The notes under the pieces are model-generated. The model was not told where the DNA came from, ran no database searches, and saw nothing but the letters and a program-made list of their open reading frames with translations. The translations under genes and the position numbers were made by a program. Of a DNA stretch of 64,000 nucleotides, positions 1 to 9,081 are shown piece after piece. Position 1 is the first letter of the stretch. Every line of letters begins with the position of its first letter. The DNA comes from Streptomyces cellostaticus (GTDB taxonomy: Bacteria > Actinomycetota > Actinomycetes > Streptomycetales > Streptomycetaceae): positions 239,720 to 303,719 of the forward strand of contig NZ_KQ948024.1 of assembly GCF_001513965.1 (NCBI RefSeq), read 5' to 3'.

Positions 1-1
1 C

Positions 2-307
2 CTGCGCATCGTGCTGGACGCGCCGTCCGCCGGGCCGGACGAGCCCGCGCCGGGGCGCGGCAGGCTGATGTACCCGGACGGGCGCTTCGTCGCCTTCCAG
101 GGCGGCCGGGTGACGGGCCGCATCCCGCGCACCGCGACCCAGCGGCCCACGGTCGTCCCGCTGGAGTGGCAGCGTATGGGCGACCCGCCGGCCCGCCGTC
201 CCGTCCGCGAACTGGGCAACGGCCCCACCGACCTGGCCCTCCTGGCGAGCGCGGTCGAGCGCGCGGCCCGCGAGGTCGCCGCGGCGGAGGTTCCCTCGCT
301 GCTCTAG
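2..307 (+). CDS. C-terminal fragment of an unrecognised protein (5' end outside window)
   Basis: The reading frame is open from base 2 and ends at a TAG at 305-307, so the gene begins before the window. About 101 residues are visible. They are rich in Arg, Pro and Ala, and the last third (about residue 70 on) looks like an Ala/Arg/Glu-rich helix. I see no catalytic motif, signal peptide or membrane segment and do not recognise the family. The next gene, a sugar-binding lipoprotein, starts 174 bp downstream, so the fragment is probably not part of that operon. Confidence 0.6.
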   Translation: MRIVLDAPSAGPDEPAPGRGRLMYPDGRFVAFQGGRVTGRIPRTATQRPTVVPLEWQRMGDPPARRPVRELGNGPTDLALLASAVERAAREVAAAEVPSLL

Positions 308-481
308 GTGTGCTGTCCGGCTCTCTGGTCGGAATCGGCACGCATACGTCCCTGATCACGAGCCGGTCACGATGGGCCGCCGGACGGCGCAGGCGCTCTT
401 GCCGCCCTTGTGCGGCCCGGCGTAGACCGGAGCGCACGGACAGTGTTCTGAGTTCGACGGAGAACGACGAACGGGGAAGTG

Positions 482-1864
482 ATGCGTGGCAACAGCAACA
501 CGATCCAGACACACAGGGCCGTCTCCACACTCGCCGCGCTGCTCGCGGGAGCCCTCGCGCTCACCGCCTGCTCCAGCAGCGACCACAAGAAGGACAACGG
601 CGGCAAGAGCAGCGGGGCCACCGCCCCCGGCTCCACGCTCACCCTGCCGAAGCTGGACGGCGCGACCCTGGAGGTCGCCGCCGTCTGGACCGGCACCGAG
701 CAGAAGAACTTCAAGCAGGTCCTGGCGGAGTTCGAGAAGCGCACCGGCGCGAAGGTGACGTTCGTGCCCGCCCAGGACCCGATCATCAACTTCCTCGGCT
801 CGAAGATCGCGGGCGGTCAGCCGCCGGACGTCGCGCTGCTGCCGCAGCCCGGAGCGATCAAGCAGGCCGTGGACAAGAAGTGGGCCAAGCCCCTCGGCGC
901 CGACGCGCTCAAGGAGCTCCAGAAGAACTACTCGCCGGGCTGGCAGGACATCGGCAAGGTCGGCGGCAAGCAGTACGGCGTCTACTACAAGGCGGCCAAC
1001 AAGTCGCTGATCTGGTACAACGCCAAGGTCTTCGAGGGCGCGGGCGCCAAGGAGCCGAAGACCTGGCAGGAGCTGCTGAAGACGGCACAGAATGTGTACG
1101 ACTCCGGTGTCACCCCGTTCTCGGTCGGCGGCGCCGACGGGTGGACGCTGACGGACTGGTTCGAGAACGTCTATCTGTCCCAGGCCGGGCCTCAGAGGTA
1201 CGACCAGCTCGCCCAGCACAAGATCAAGTGGACCGATCCGTCGGTGAAGCAGGCCCTGACCACGCTGGCCCAGATCTGGGGCAGGAAGGACTATGTGGCG
1301 GGCGGCGCGGACGGCGCCCTGCAGACCGAGTTCCCGGCGTCCGTCACCCAGACCTTCACCGGCGGCGACCAGCCGAAGGCGGCGATGGTCTACGAGGGCG
1401 ACTTCGCGCAGGTCAACATCGGTGACACCAAGGCGAAGGTGGGCACGGACGCGAAGGTGTTCCCCTTCCCGGCGGTGGGTTCGTCCGCGCCGGTGGTCTC
1501 CGGCGGTGACGCGGCCGTGATCCTGAAGGACTCCAAGGCGGCCCAGGCGCTGGCCACGTTCCTGGCCTCCCCGGACGCGGCGACCATCCAGGCCAGGCTC
1601 GGCGGCTACCTCTCGCCGAACAAGAACGTGCCGGACTCGGCCTACCCCAACGAGGTGCAGCGCACGATCGCCAAGGCGCTGGTCGCGTCCGGCGACGACT
1701 TCCGCTTCGACATGTCCGATCAGGCCCCGCAGGCCTTCGGCGGCACCCCCGGCAAGGGCGAGTGGAAGGACCTGCAGGACTTCCTGAAGAACCCGAAGGA
1801 CGTGGCGGGCACCCAGGCGCAGCTGGAGAAGGACGCGGCGGCCGCGTACGGGAACGGGAGCTGA
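482..1864 (+). CDS. ABC transporter sugar-binding lipoprotein
   Basis: Extracellular solute-binding protein (family 1, carbohydrate type) of about 460 residues. The N-terminus is a lipoprotein signal: a basic start, a hydrophobic Ala/Leu stretch, then the lipobox LTAC followed by SSS, so the mature protein should be anchored to the outer face of the membrane. The body has the usual sugar-binder segments, e.g. GGQPPDVALLPQPG and KSLIWYNAKVFEGAG. GTG at 479 and ATG at 482 are both possible starts; a GGGGAAG at 473-479 is close to both and does not decide. The two permeases follow directly, at 1872 and 3405. No ATP-binding subunit is encoded. Streptomyces sugar importers of this class usually share the ATPase MsiK; that is family knowledge, not visible here. 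The substrate is unknown. Confidence 0.9.
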   Translation: MRGNSNTIQTHRAVSTLAALLAGALALTACSSSDHKKDNGGKSSGATAPGSTLTLPKLDGATLEVAAVWTGTEQKNFKQVLAEFEKRTGAKVTFVPAQDPIINFLGSKIAGGQPPDVALLPQPGAIKQAVDKKWAKPLGADALKELQKNYSPGWQDIGKVGGKQYGVYYKAANKSLIWYNAKVFEGAGAKEPKTWQELLKTAQNVYDSGVTPFSVGGADGWTLTDWFENVYLSQAGPQRYDQLAQHKIKWTDPSVKQALTTLAQIWGRKDYVAGGADGALQTEFPASVTQTFTGGDQPKAAMVYEGDFAQVNIGDTKAKVGTDAKVFPFPAVGSSAPVVSGGDAAVILKDSKAAQALATFLASPDAATIQARLGGYLSPNKNVPDSAYPNEVQRTIAKALVASGDDFRFDMSDQAPQAFGGTPGKGEWKDLQDFLKNPKDVAGTQAQLEKDAAAAYGNGS

Positions 1865-1871
1865 TCCGGTC

Positions 1872-3218
1872 ATGGCATCGGCAGCGGCGGCCGGGGCCCC
1901 ACCGGGCCCCGCCGCACCGAAGAGCCGCAAGAGCGTGACCGGCACCCGCAAGGCGGTGGCAGGCCTCTTCCTGCTGCCGGCCCTGGTGCTGCTCGGCGCG
2001 CTCGTGGTCTACCCGATCGGGTACTCGGTCGTCCGCAGCTTCTACAACGCCTCCGGCGACGGCTTCGCCGGCTTCGACAACTACAAGGCACTGTTCACCG
2101 ACGACGGCATCCGCACCGCGCTGAAGAACAACATCATCTGGGTGGTGTTCGCGCCCACCGTCGCCACCGCGCTCGGCCTCGTCTTCGCGGTGCTGACCGA
2201 ACGGGTGCGCTGGGGCACGGCGTTCAAGCTGGTCGTCTTCATGCCGATGGCGATCTCGATGCTGGCCGCCGGGATCATCTTCCGGCTGGTGTACGACCAG
2301 GATCCGAACAAGGGCGTCGCCAACGCGGTGTGGGTGGGTGTCCACGACACCTTCGCGCAGTCGTCGGCGTTCCCGAAGGCACACCCGGGCCGCGAGTCGC
2401 CGCTCAAGGCGGACCAGGGGGGCTTCATCACCACAGCCACGGTGCACACCGGCCGGACCGTCACGCTCCCGCTCGTCGGCGTCGCCCCCGACCAGATGCC
2501 CGGCGACGCGAAGAAGGCCGTGGCCGCCAAGCCGGAGCCGGGGAAGATCACCGGCACCACCTGGCAGGACTTCACGCGCGGCAAGGGCGTCGGCAGGCTC
2601 GGCGCGCCCGACCCGTCCGAGCTGGGCTACGCCGGGATGCGGATCGAGGCGGTCGACACGGCCGGCCAGGTGGTGGCTTCCACGAAGGCGGCCTCCGACG
2701 GCACTTTCACCCTGCCCGCCAAGGCGGACGGCGCCCGACTGCGGCTTCCCGCGAGCAACTTCAGGGCACCGTACAACGGCGTCGACTGGCTCGGCCCGGC
2801 GCTGGTCACCCCGGCCATCATCGGGTCGTACGTATGGATGTGGGCGGGCTTCGCGATGGTGCTGATCGCGGCCGGACTCGCGGGCGTGCCCCGGGAACTG
2901 CTGGAGGCGGCACGGGTCGACGGCGCGAACGAGTGGCAGGTGTTCCGCCGGGTCACCGTGCCGCTGCTCGCACCGGTCCTCGCGGTCGTCACCGTCACAC
3001 TGATGATCAACGTGCTGAAGGTGTTCGACCTCGTCTACATCATCGCCCCGGGCTCCTCCCAGGACGACGCGAACGTGCTGGCCCTGGAGCTGTACCGCAA
3101 GGGCTTCTCGGAGGGCCAGCCTGGCATCGCGAGCGCCATCGCGGTGTTCCTGCTGCTCTTGGTGATCCCGGTGATGCTGTTCAACATTCGCAGGCTGCGG
3201 CGGGAGGTCAGGCGATGA
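1872..3218 (+). CDS. Sugar ABC transporter permease with a large inserted domain
   Basis: MalF-type inner-membrane permease. It has an N-terminal hydrophobic helix (FLLPALVLLGALVVYPIGY) and the cytoplasmic EAA loop (ELLEAARVDGANEWQVF) that docks on the ATPase. At 448 residues it is about 150 longer than usual family members. The excess lies between the third membrane segment and the segment starting GPALVTPAIIGSYVWMW (about residues 155-300). It includes a beta-rich stretch resembling a carboxypeptidase regulatory-like fold (GMRIEAVDTAGQVVAS...DGTFTLP). By topology this part should face outside. The C-terminus NIRRLRREVRR lies at the start of the 95-bp repeat, and its stop overlaps the ATG of a mini-ORF (ATGA). 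It is in an operon with the binding protein. Confidence 0.88.
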   Translation: MASAAAAGAPPGPAAPKSRKSVTGTRKAVAGLFLLPALVLLGALVVYPIGYSVVRSFYNASGDGFAGFDNYKALFTDDGIRTALKNNIIWVVFAPTVATALGLVFAVLTERVRWGTAFKLVVFMPMAISMLAAGIIFRLVYDQDPNKGVANAVWVGVHDTFAQSSAFPKAHPGRESPLKADQGGFITTATVHTGRTVTLPLVGVAPDQMPGDAKKAVAAKPEPGKITGTTWQDFTRGKGVGRLGAPDPSELGYAGMRIEAVDTAGQVVASTKAASDGTFTLPAKADGARLRLPASNFRAPYNGVDWLGPALVTPAIIGSYVWMWAGFAMVLIAAGLAGVPRELLEAARVDGANEWQVFRRVTVPLLAPVLAVVTVTLMINVLKVFDLVYIIAPGSSQDDANVLALELYRKGFSEGQPGIASAIAVFLLLLVIPVMLFNIRRLRREVRR

Positions 3219-3313
3219 ACTCGCGTGTGCCTCAGGACGGCTGGGAGTCCGGGGGATATCCCCCGGGATGGCGCAGCAACATTCGCAGGCTGCGGCGGGA
3301 GGTCAGGCGATGA
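3215..3313 (+). CDS. Repeat-derived 32-residue mini-ORF 1 between permease genes
   Basis: This ATG-to-TGA frame exists only because of the 95-bp repeat. The ATG overlaps the stop of the upstream permease (ATGA) and has a GGGAGG six to eight bases upstream. The peptide starts MNSRVPQDGW and ends with the same NIRRLRREVRR as the permease C-terminus. It resembles no family I know. It may act only as a coupling cistron carrying ribosomes toward the second permease, or have no function. Confidence 0.3.
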   Translation: MNSRVPQDGWESGGYPPGWRSNIRRLRREVRR

Positions 3314-3408
3314 AGCCGCGTGTGCCTCAGGACGGCTGGGGGTCCGGGGGATATCCCCCGGGATGGCGCAGCAACATTCGCAGGCTGCGGCGGGAGGTCA
3401 GGCGATGA
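3310..3408 (+). CDS. Repeat-derived 32-residue mini-ORF 2 between permease genes
   Basis: Second copy of the repeat-encoded mini-ORF. Its ATG overlaps the stop of mini-ORF 1, and its TGA (3406-3408) overlaps the ATG of the second permease at 3405. The peptide starts MKPRVPQDGW and again ends NIRRLRREVRR. The chain permease 1, mini-ORF 1, mini-ORF 2, permease 2 is therefore joined by three identical ATGA overlaps, each with its own ribosome-binding site. No function is known. Confidence 0.3.
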   Translation: MKPRVPQDGWGSGGYPPGWRSNIRRLRREVRR

Positions 3409-4316
3409 CGACCGCTGCCGAAAGCGTCGGAAAGGCGGCACCCGCCGATATGACCGTGAAGGCCCGGCAGTCGCTCGGTTCGAAGATCACCGAGAAGCTC
3501 AGCGGCGGACTGGTGCGCGTCTTCCTCATCCTCGTCGGCCTGTTCTGGCTGGTCCCGACCATCGGCCTGCTCATCTCCTCCCTGCGCGCACCGGAGGACA
3601 TGAGCGCGAGCGGCTGGTGGAAGGTGTTCGCCAAGCCGTCCCAGCTGACCTTCGAGAGCTACCGGAAGCTGCTGGAGAACGGCGACATCACCCACTCCCT
3701 GCTCAACACCGTGCTGATCACGGTCCCGGCGACGATCCTGGTCGTGGTGATCGGCTCGCTGGCCGGGTACGCGTTCGCGTGGATGGAGTTCCCGGGCCGG
3801 GACTGGTGGTTCCTCGGCGTGGTCAGCCTGCTGGTGGTGCCGGTACAGGTGGCGCTGATCCCGATCGCCGAACTGTTCGGCAGGATCGGCCTGTTCGGGA
3901 CGATCTTCGGGGTGATCCTGTTCCATGTCGGCTTCGGCCTGCCGTTCGCGGTGTTCCTGCTGCGGAACTTCTTCGCGGAGATCCCCAGGGAGCTCCTGGA
4001 GGCGGCCCGTCTCGACGGCGCCGGTGAACTGCGCCTGTTCGCCCGGGTGGTGATGCCGCTCGGCGGGCCCGCGATCGCGAGCCTCGGCATCTTCCAGTTC
4101 CTGTGGGTGTGGAACGACATGCTGGTCGCGCTGGTGTTCACCAAGTCCGACTCGCAGCCGATCACGGTCGCCCTGCAGACGCAGGTACGGCAGTTCGGCA
4201 ACAACATCGACGTGCTGGCACCCGGCGCGTTCATCTCGATGGTGATCCCGCTGGCCGTGTTCTTCGCGTTCCAGCGGCAGTTCGTGACCGGGGTGATGGC
4301 GGGCGCGGTCAAATAG
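3405..4316 (+). CDS. Sugar ABC transporter permease, MalG type
   Basis: A 303-residue inner-membrane permease of normal family length, partner of the permease at 1872. It has the expected hydrophobic segments (e.g. FLILVGLFWLVPTIGLLISSL near the N-terminus) and the EAA loop ELLEAARLDGAGELRLF that contacts the ATPase. The ATG at 3405 lies in the third copy of the repeat and has GGGAGG a few bases upstream. A longer frame opening upstream translates the repeat and is not the real start. A hairpin about 20 bp after the stop probably ends the transcript. The complex imports an unidentified sugar and must borrow an ATPase encoded elsewhere. Confidence 0.92.
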   Translation: MTTAAESVGKAAPADMTVKARQSLGSKITEKLSGGLVRVFLILVGLFWLVPTIGLLISSLRAPEDMSASGWWKVFAKPSQLTFESYRKLLENGDITHSLLNTVLITVPATILVVVIGSLAGYAFAWMEFPGRDWWFLGVVSLLVVPVQVALIPIAELFGRIGLFGTIFGVILFHVGFGLPFAVFLLRNFFAEIPRELLEAARLDGAGELRLFARVVMPLGGPAIASLGIFQFLWVWNDMLVALVFTKSDSQPITVALQTQVRQFGNNIDVLAPGAFISMVIPLAVFFAFQRQFVTGVMAGAVK

Positions 4317-4336
4317 CAACAAAAGGGGCACTTTTC

Positions 4337-4366
4337 GAGGGGTGGGCCTTCCGTGGCCCGCCCCTC
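4337..4366 (+). terminator. Hairpin terminator after the sugar importer operon
   Basis: A 12-bp stem, GAGGGGTGGGCC paired with GGCCCGCCCCTC (one G-T pair), closes a six-base TTCCGT loop 20 bp after the permease stop. There is no T-run, which is common in Streptomyces. Confidence 0.7.
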
Positions 4367-4471
4367 CGCACAGCACCGGGTGTCCCCCACATGCCGTACG
4401 AGCCGTAACCAAGTCACTCCATCGGCCGTTCCCGGGCAGAACGCCCGCGCCGACCGACCCATGGATGTGCC

Positions 4472-6739
4472 TTGCCCAGGTTCAGTGTCATTGTCCCCGC
4501 GTACATGGTCCAGGCGTACCTGTCCGAGTGCCTGGATTCCGTGCTCTCGCAGTCGTACCCCGATCTCGAACTGATCGCCGTGGACGACTGCTCGCCGGAT
4601 GCCTGCGGCGCCATCGTCGACGAGTACGCGGCCCGCGACGCCCGCGTCAAGGCCGTGCACCTGGCGGAGAACCAGGGTCTTGGCCGCGCCCGCAACGCGG
4701 GCATGGCCGAGGCGACGGGCGACTACCTGCTCTTCCTGGACAGCGACGACACCCTCACCCCGGGCGCGCTGCGTGCGATCGCCGACCGGCTCAAGGAGAC
4801 CGGCGAGCCGGACGTCCTGGTCTTCGACTACGCGCGCACCTACTGGGACGGCGAGACGGCCCGCAACCAGTTCGCCGCCCAGCTGACCCAGCAGGGCCGC
4901 GCGCAGTTCCGTCTCGAGGACCGCCCGGGGCTGCTGCGGGTGCTGATGGTCGCCTGGAACAAGGTCTGCCGGCGGGAGTTCGTCGCGCAGCAGGGCTTCG
5001 AGTTCCCGACCGGCTACTACGAGGACACGCCCTGGACGTACCCGGTACTGATGGCCGCGGAGTCGATCTCCACCCTCGACCGGGTGTGCGTCCACTACCG
5101 GCAGCGCCGGCAGGGCAACATCCTCGGCACCACCAGCCGCAAGCACTTCGACGTCTTCGAGCAGTACGACCGGGTCTTCGCGTTCGTCGAGCAGCGCCCC
5201 GAACTGGCGCGGTGGCGCCCGGTGTTGTTCCGCCGCATGGTCGACCACTTCACGACGATCTTCACGAAGAAGGACCGTCTGCCGCCCGGCGCGCGCGCCG
5301 AGTTCCTGCGCAAGGCCCGTGCCCACTACCGCCGTTACCGCGCCGTGGGGGAATCCGTCCCGCTGCGCACCCGGCTGCGGCACACCCTGGTCCGCCTGGG
5401 CCTGCACCGCGGCTACCGGGCCCTGCAGCTGGCCATGACAGCCCGCCGCCGCACGCTCAAGCTCGCCGCCAAGCTCGCCCGGGCCCTGAAGGCGGCCGCT
5501 CTCCAGCTGCACTACCGCATCCAGCTTCGCCTCCCGCTGCGCGCCGACCGTGCCGTCTTCTCCGCCTACTGGGGCCGTGGCCACGGCTGCAACCCGGGCG
5601 CGCTGGAGGCCGCGTTCCGTCAGTTCGCCCCGCATGTGCGCACGGCGTGGATCGCCCGCCCCGAGTACCACCAGACCCTCCCGCCGGGCCCTCGCCGGCT
5701 GCGCCCGGGCACGGCCGCCTACTGGACGGCGCTGGCCCGCTCCAAGTACCTGGTCAACAACGTCAACTTCGACCGCAGGCTGCGCAAGCGCCCCGGCCAG
5801 GTCTTCGTCCAGACCCAGCACGGCACCCCGCTCAAGCACATGGGCCTCGACCTCCAGGAACACCCGGCGGCCGCCCGTGACACGGACTTCGAGGAGCTCC
5901 TCAAGGGCGTCGACAAGTGGGACTACGTCCTGTCCGCCAACCGCCACACCACGCTGACCTGGGAGCGCGTCTACCCCGGCGGCTACACCATGCTGGAGTA
6001 CGGCTACCCGCGCAACGACGTCTTCCAGAAGGCCACGTCGAACGAGGTGGCCCGGCTGCGCGCCCTGCTCGGCATCCCGGACGGCACGGTCGCGGTCCTG
6101 TACGCCCCGACCCACCGCGACTACAGCCGCACCCAGCGCCCCGCGCTCGACCTGGAGCGCGTCGTGCGCCGCCTCGGCCCCCGCTTCGTCGTCCTGGCCC
6201 GCGCCCACTACTGGCACGACGGACCGCTCGTCCGGTCCCGCGCCGACCGGATCATCGACGTCAGCGCCCACCCGAGCATCGAGTCCCTCTGCCTCGCCTC
6301 GGACGCGCTGGTCACCGACTACTCGTCGCTGATGTTCGACTACGCCAACCTGGACCGGCCGATCGTCGTGCACACCGCGGACTGGGACGCGTACGAGGCC
6401 GCCCGGGGCACCTACTTCGACGTGCGTGAGGTCCCGCCGGGCGCGGTCGCCCGCAGCGAGGACGAGCTGATCGACATCTTCGCCACCGGCCACTGGCGCG
6501 GCTCGCGCTCCGCCCAGCTGCGCGCGGCCTTCCGGGAGCGGTTCTGCCCGTACGACGACGGACGCGCCGCCGAACGCGTCGTACGGCATGTCGTGCTGGG
6601 CGAGACGCAGGGGCGGCCGGCGTTCGTCCCACTCGCCGAGCGCCGGCCGGTGCCGTCGGCCGCCTCCGGTCTCGCGCGCTCCCCGCTCGCCACCGTGCGG
6701 CAACCTTCCGGTTCCTTCCCCGTCACCGAGCGCCGCTGA
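4472..6739 (+). CDS. Bifunctional GT2 glycosyltransferase / TagF-type glycerophosphotransferase (paralogue 1)
   Basis: A 755-residue fusion for cell-wall glycopolymer synthesis. Residues 1-230 are a GT2 (GT-A fold) domain: RFSVIVPAYMVQ at the start, the nucleotide-binding VDDCSPD, and the metal-binding motif LFLDSDD (D90). Residues about 350-720 are a CDP-glycerol glycerophosphotransferase-like domain with QHGTPLK (H450), LYAPTHRDY and TDYSSLMFDYANLDRP. In TagF-type enzymes the His of HGTPLK is essential. The start is TTG at 4472, supported by alignment with the two downstream paralogues, which begin MPRFS; no strong ribosome-binding site is visible. It is the first of three like-oriented paralogues (4472, 6865, 9082), probably one operon. 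The repeating unit made is not predictable from sequence. Confidence 0.85.
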   Translation: MPRFSVIVPAYMVQAYLSECLDSVLSQSYPDLELIAVDDCSPDACGAIVDEYAARDARVKAVHLAENQGLGRARNAGMAEATGDYLLFLDSDDTLTPGALRAIADRLKETGEPDVLVFDYARTYWDGETARNQFAAQLTQQGRAQFRLEDRPGLLRVLMVAWNKVCRREFVAQQGFEFPTGYYEDTPWTYPVLMAAESISTLDRVCVHYRQRRQGNILGTTSRKHFDVFEQYDRVFAFVEQRPELARWRPVLFRRMVDHFTTIFTKKDRLPPGARAEFLRKARAHYRRYRAVGESVPLRTRLRHTLVRLGLHRGYRALQLAMTARRRTLKLAAKLARALKAAALQLHYRIQLRLPLRADRAVFSAYWGRGHGCNPGALEAAFRQFAPHVRTAWIARPEYHQTLPPGPRRLRPGTAAYWTALARSKYLVNNVNFDRRLRKRPGQVFVQTQHGTPLKHMGLDLQEHPAAARDTDFEELLKGVDKWDYVLSANRHTTLTWERVYPGGYTMLEYGYPRNDVFQKATSNEVARLRALLGIPDGTVAVLYAPTHRDYSRTQRPALDLERVVRRLGPRFVVLARAHYWHDGPLVRSRADRIIDVSAHPSIESLCLASDALVTDYSSLMFDYANLDRPIVVHTADWDAYEAARGTYFDVREVPPGAVARSEDELIDIFATGHWRGSRSAQLRAAFRERFCPYDDGRAAERVVRHVVLGETQGRPAFVPLAERRPVPSAASGLARSPLATVRQPSGSFPVTERR

Positions 6740-6864
6740 ACACCGTTGGCCCTCACGGGAGTTCCCATGCCCCTCAGTACGACGCGGCCCACTCCGGTCC
6801 GGCCGTCCACCTGGCGTCCCGCCGGACGGCCCGGCCGCGTCCGCAAGACAACAGAAAGAGCAGA

Positions 6865-9075
6865 ATGCCCCGCTTCAGCATCATCGTCCCGTCCCACGGG
6901 GTCGCTGGTCGGCTGTCCCAGGCGCTGGACTCGGTCCTCGGCCAGTCCTTCGGCGACCTGGAGCTGATCCCGGTCTGCGACGCTCCCGACGCCCCGGCCG
7001 CCGCGGTGGCCGCCGCATACGCCGAGCGGGACTCCCGGGTGGCCTCGGTCAACTCACCGCCGTCCGCCGGTCTGAGCGGGGCGCGCAACGCCGGGATGCG
7101 GGCGGCGACCGGCGCGTACGTACTGTTCCTCGACGGCGACGACCTGCTGCTGCCGGGCGCGCTGGCGGCGCTGGACGCGCGGCTGACCGAGACCGCCGGC
7201 GTCGATGTGCTCTACGCCGAGCACGAGCGGACCCCCTGGTGGGAGGGCGAGCCGACGAACCCGGCCGCCCCGCTGCTGGCGAAGGCGCCCAAGGGCGCCT
7301 TCGCCCCGGACCGGTTCCCCGAGCTGACCGGCGTGCAGCTCCCGGCGTGGAGCGCCGTCTACCGCCGCGCCTTCCTCACCGAGCACCGGCTCGTCTTCCC
7401 GGACAGCCACTTCACGGACCTCGGCTGGGGCGGGCTGACCACGCTCGCCGCCCGGCGGATCGCGGTGCTGCGCCGGGTCGTCGTACGGCACCGGCTGCGC
7501 CGGCAGGGCAGCCGGCTCAACCTGCCCGGACCGCACCAGCACGCCCTGCTGGACCAGGTGGAGCTGGTGCTGACCCTCGCGGCGGAGTGCGGGCTGCCCG
7601 CCGAGCGGACCCGGGCCCTGTTCGAGCAGCTGTTCACGTATGTGCTGAAGACGGCGTCCCGGCCGGAGCGGCTGCCCTCGGGACACCGGGCGTTCTTCCG
7701 CCGGGCCGGCCGGCTGTACCGGGCGCACCGGCCCGCGGGCCACCGCGCGCCGGGCGGCAGCCTGGGCGTGCAGCACCGGCTGCTGGCGACCGGCGCGTAC
7801 ACCGCGTTCCGCGCACTGCGCGGCGCCAACCAGGCGGCGGCGAAGGCCTCGGAGAGCCTCCCGCACCCGCACATGCTGCGCACCCGGCTGCGCTACGCCT
7901 GCGATCTGCGCCGCCCCCTGGATCCCGGCCTGGCCGTGTTCTGCGCCTACTGGGGCCGCGGCTACGCCTGCAACCCGGCCGCGATCCACGCCAAGGCCCG
8001 CGAGCTCGCCCCGCACATCCGCCCGGTGTTCCTGGTCGAGGCCGACCAGGCCCATGCGATGCCCGAGGACGTCGACTTCGCGGTGATCGGCTCGCGCCGC
8101 GCCTGGGAAGTACTGGCCCGCGCCAAGTACCTGGTCAACAACGCCAACTTCGCCGAGGGGATCGTCAAGCGGCGAGGCAGCGTGCACCTGCAGACCCAGC
8201 ACGGCACCCCGCTGAAGACGATGGGCGTGGACCAGTCGACGTACCCGGTGGTGGCCGCGCAGTCCGGCAGTTACACCAAGCTGCTGGGCCGGGTGGACCG
8301 CTGGGACTTCAACCTGTCCGCCAACCGCCACTCCACCCAGATGTGGGAGCGCGCCTTCCCCGGCTCGTACGAGCATCTGGAGTACGGCTATCCACGCAAC
8401 GACGTCTACTACACGGCGACCGCCGAGGACGTCGCCCGGGTCCGGCACGAACTGGGCGTGCCCGAAGGCACGACGGCCGTGCTGTACGCGCCGACCCACC
8501 GCGACCACCACACCGGCTTCGAGGCCGGCCTGGACCTGGAGGCGTTCTGCGCGGCGGCCGGCGAGGACGTGGTCGTGCTCCTGCGCGCCCACTACTTCTA
8601 CGACCGGGGGCGCTTGCAGGGCCCGGGCCGGATGAGCCGGATCATCGACGTCACCGCGCACCGCTCCGCCGAGGACGTGTGCCTGGCGGCGGACGCGCTG
8701 GTCACCGACTACTCCTCCATCATGTTCGACTACGCGAACCTGGACCGGCCGATCGTCGTGTACGCCGACGACTGGGAGGTCTACCAGGAGACGCGGGGCG
8801 TCTACTTCGACCTGGTGACCGAGCCGCCGGGGCCGGTCGTCCGCACCCCCGAGGAGCTGGCCCGGGTCTTCCGTGACGGCTCGTACACGGGACCGGAGGC
8901 CAAGGCCCTGCGGACCGCGTTCCGCGGGCGGTTCTGCCAGTTCGACGACGGGCGGGCCGCGGAACGCGTCGTACGGCGGGTGCTGCTCGGCGAGCCGCCG
9001 GAGGCGATTCCGCCGGTGATCCCGCTCGCGGAGCGCATCCCCGCCCCCGCCGCCGCGACCCTCGTGAGGAGCTGA
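6865..9075 (+). CDS. Bifunctional GT2 / TagF-type transferase (paralogue 2)
   Basis: A 736-residue paralogue with the same two domains. The N-terminal GT2 domain begins MPRFSIIVPSHGV. Its first acidic motif is altered (PVCDAPDAP where the neighbours have VDDCSPD) and its metal motif is LFLDGDD (D90). The C-terminal TagF-like domain is intact: LQTQHGTPLK (H446), LYAPTHRDHH, TDYSSIMFDYANLDRP. ATG at 6865 follows a weak AGAAAGAG site. The 125-bp gap after paralogue 1 shows no clear terminator. It probably adds a different sugar or acts on a different acceptor from paralogue 1; that is inference. Confidence 0.85.
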   Translation: MPRFSIIVPSHGVAGRLSQALDSVLGQSFGDLELIPVCDAPDAPAAAVAAAYAERDSRVASVNSPPSAGLSGARNAGMRAATGAYVLFLDGDDLLLPGALAALDARLTETAGVDVLYAEHERTPWWEGEPTNPAAPLLAKAPKGAFAPDRFPELTGVQLPAWSAVYRRAFLTEHRLVFPDSHFTDLGWGGLTTLAARRIAVLRRVVVRHRLRRQGSRLNLPGPHQHALLDQVELVLTLAAECGLPAERTRALFEQLFTYVLKTASRPERLPSGHRAFFRRAGRLYRAHRPAGHRAPGGSLGVQHRLLATGAYTAFRALRGANQAAAKASESLPHPHMLRTRLRYACDLRRPLDPGLAVFCAYWGRGYACNPAAIHAKARELAPHIRPVFLVEADQAHAMPEDVDFAVIGSRRAWEVLARAKYLVNNANFAEGIVKRRGSVHLQTQHGTPLKTMGVDQSTYPVVAAQSGSYTKLLGRVDRWDFNLSANRHSTQMWERAFPGSYEHLEYGYPRNDVYYTATAEDVARVRHELGVPEGTTAVLYAPTHRDHHTGFEAGLDLEAFCAAAGEDVVVLLRAHYFYDRGRLQGPGRMSRIIDVTAHRSAEDVCLAADALVTDYSSIMFDYANLDRPIVVYADDWEVYQETRGVYFDLVTEPPGPVVRTPEELARVFRDGSYTGPEAKALRTAFRGRFCQFDDGRAAERVVRRVLLGEPPEAIPPVIPLAERIPAPAAATLVRS

Positions 9076-9081
9076 CCCGCC

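Larger units (their letters stand above)
3183..3408 (+). repeat. 95-bp direct tandem repeat (two units plus 36 bp of a third)
   Basis: The segment starting AACATTCGCAGGCTGCGGCG occurs at 3183, 3278 and 3373, exactly 95 bp apart. Each copy begins with the last 12 codons of the upstream permease, including a GGGAGG ribosome-binding site and an ATGA stop/start overlap. The remaining 59 bp contain the perfect 18-bp palindrome CCGGGGGATATCCCCCGG (3249-3266 and 3344-3361). The two full units differ at only a few positions (AACT/AAGC after the ATG; GGGAG/GGGGG). Because the copies end in an ATGA overlap, each unit forms its own short coupled reading frame. Confidence 0.95.
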
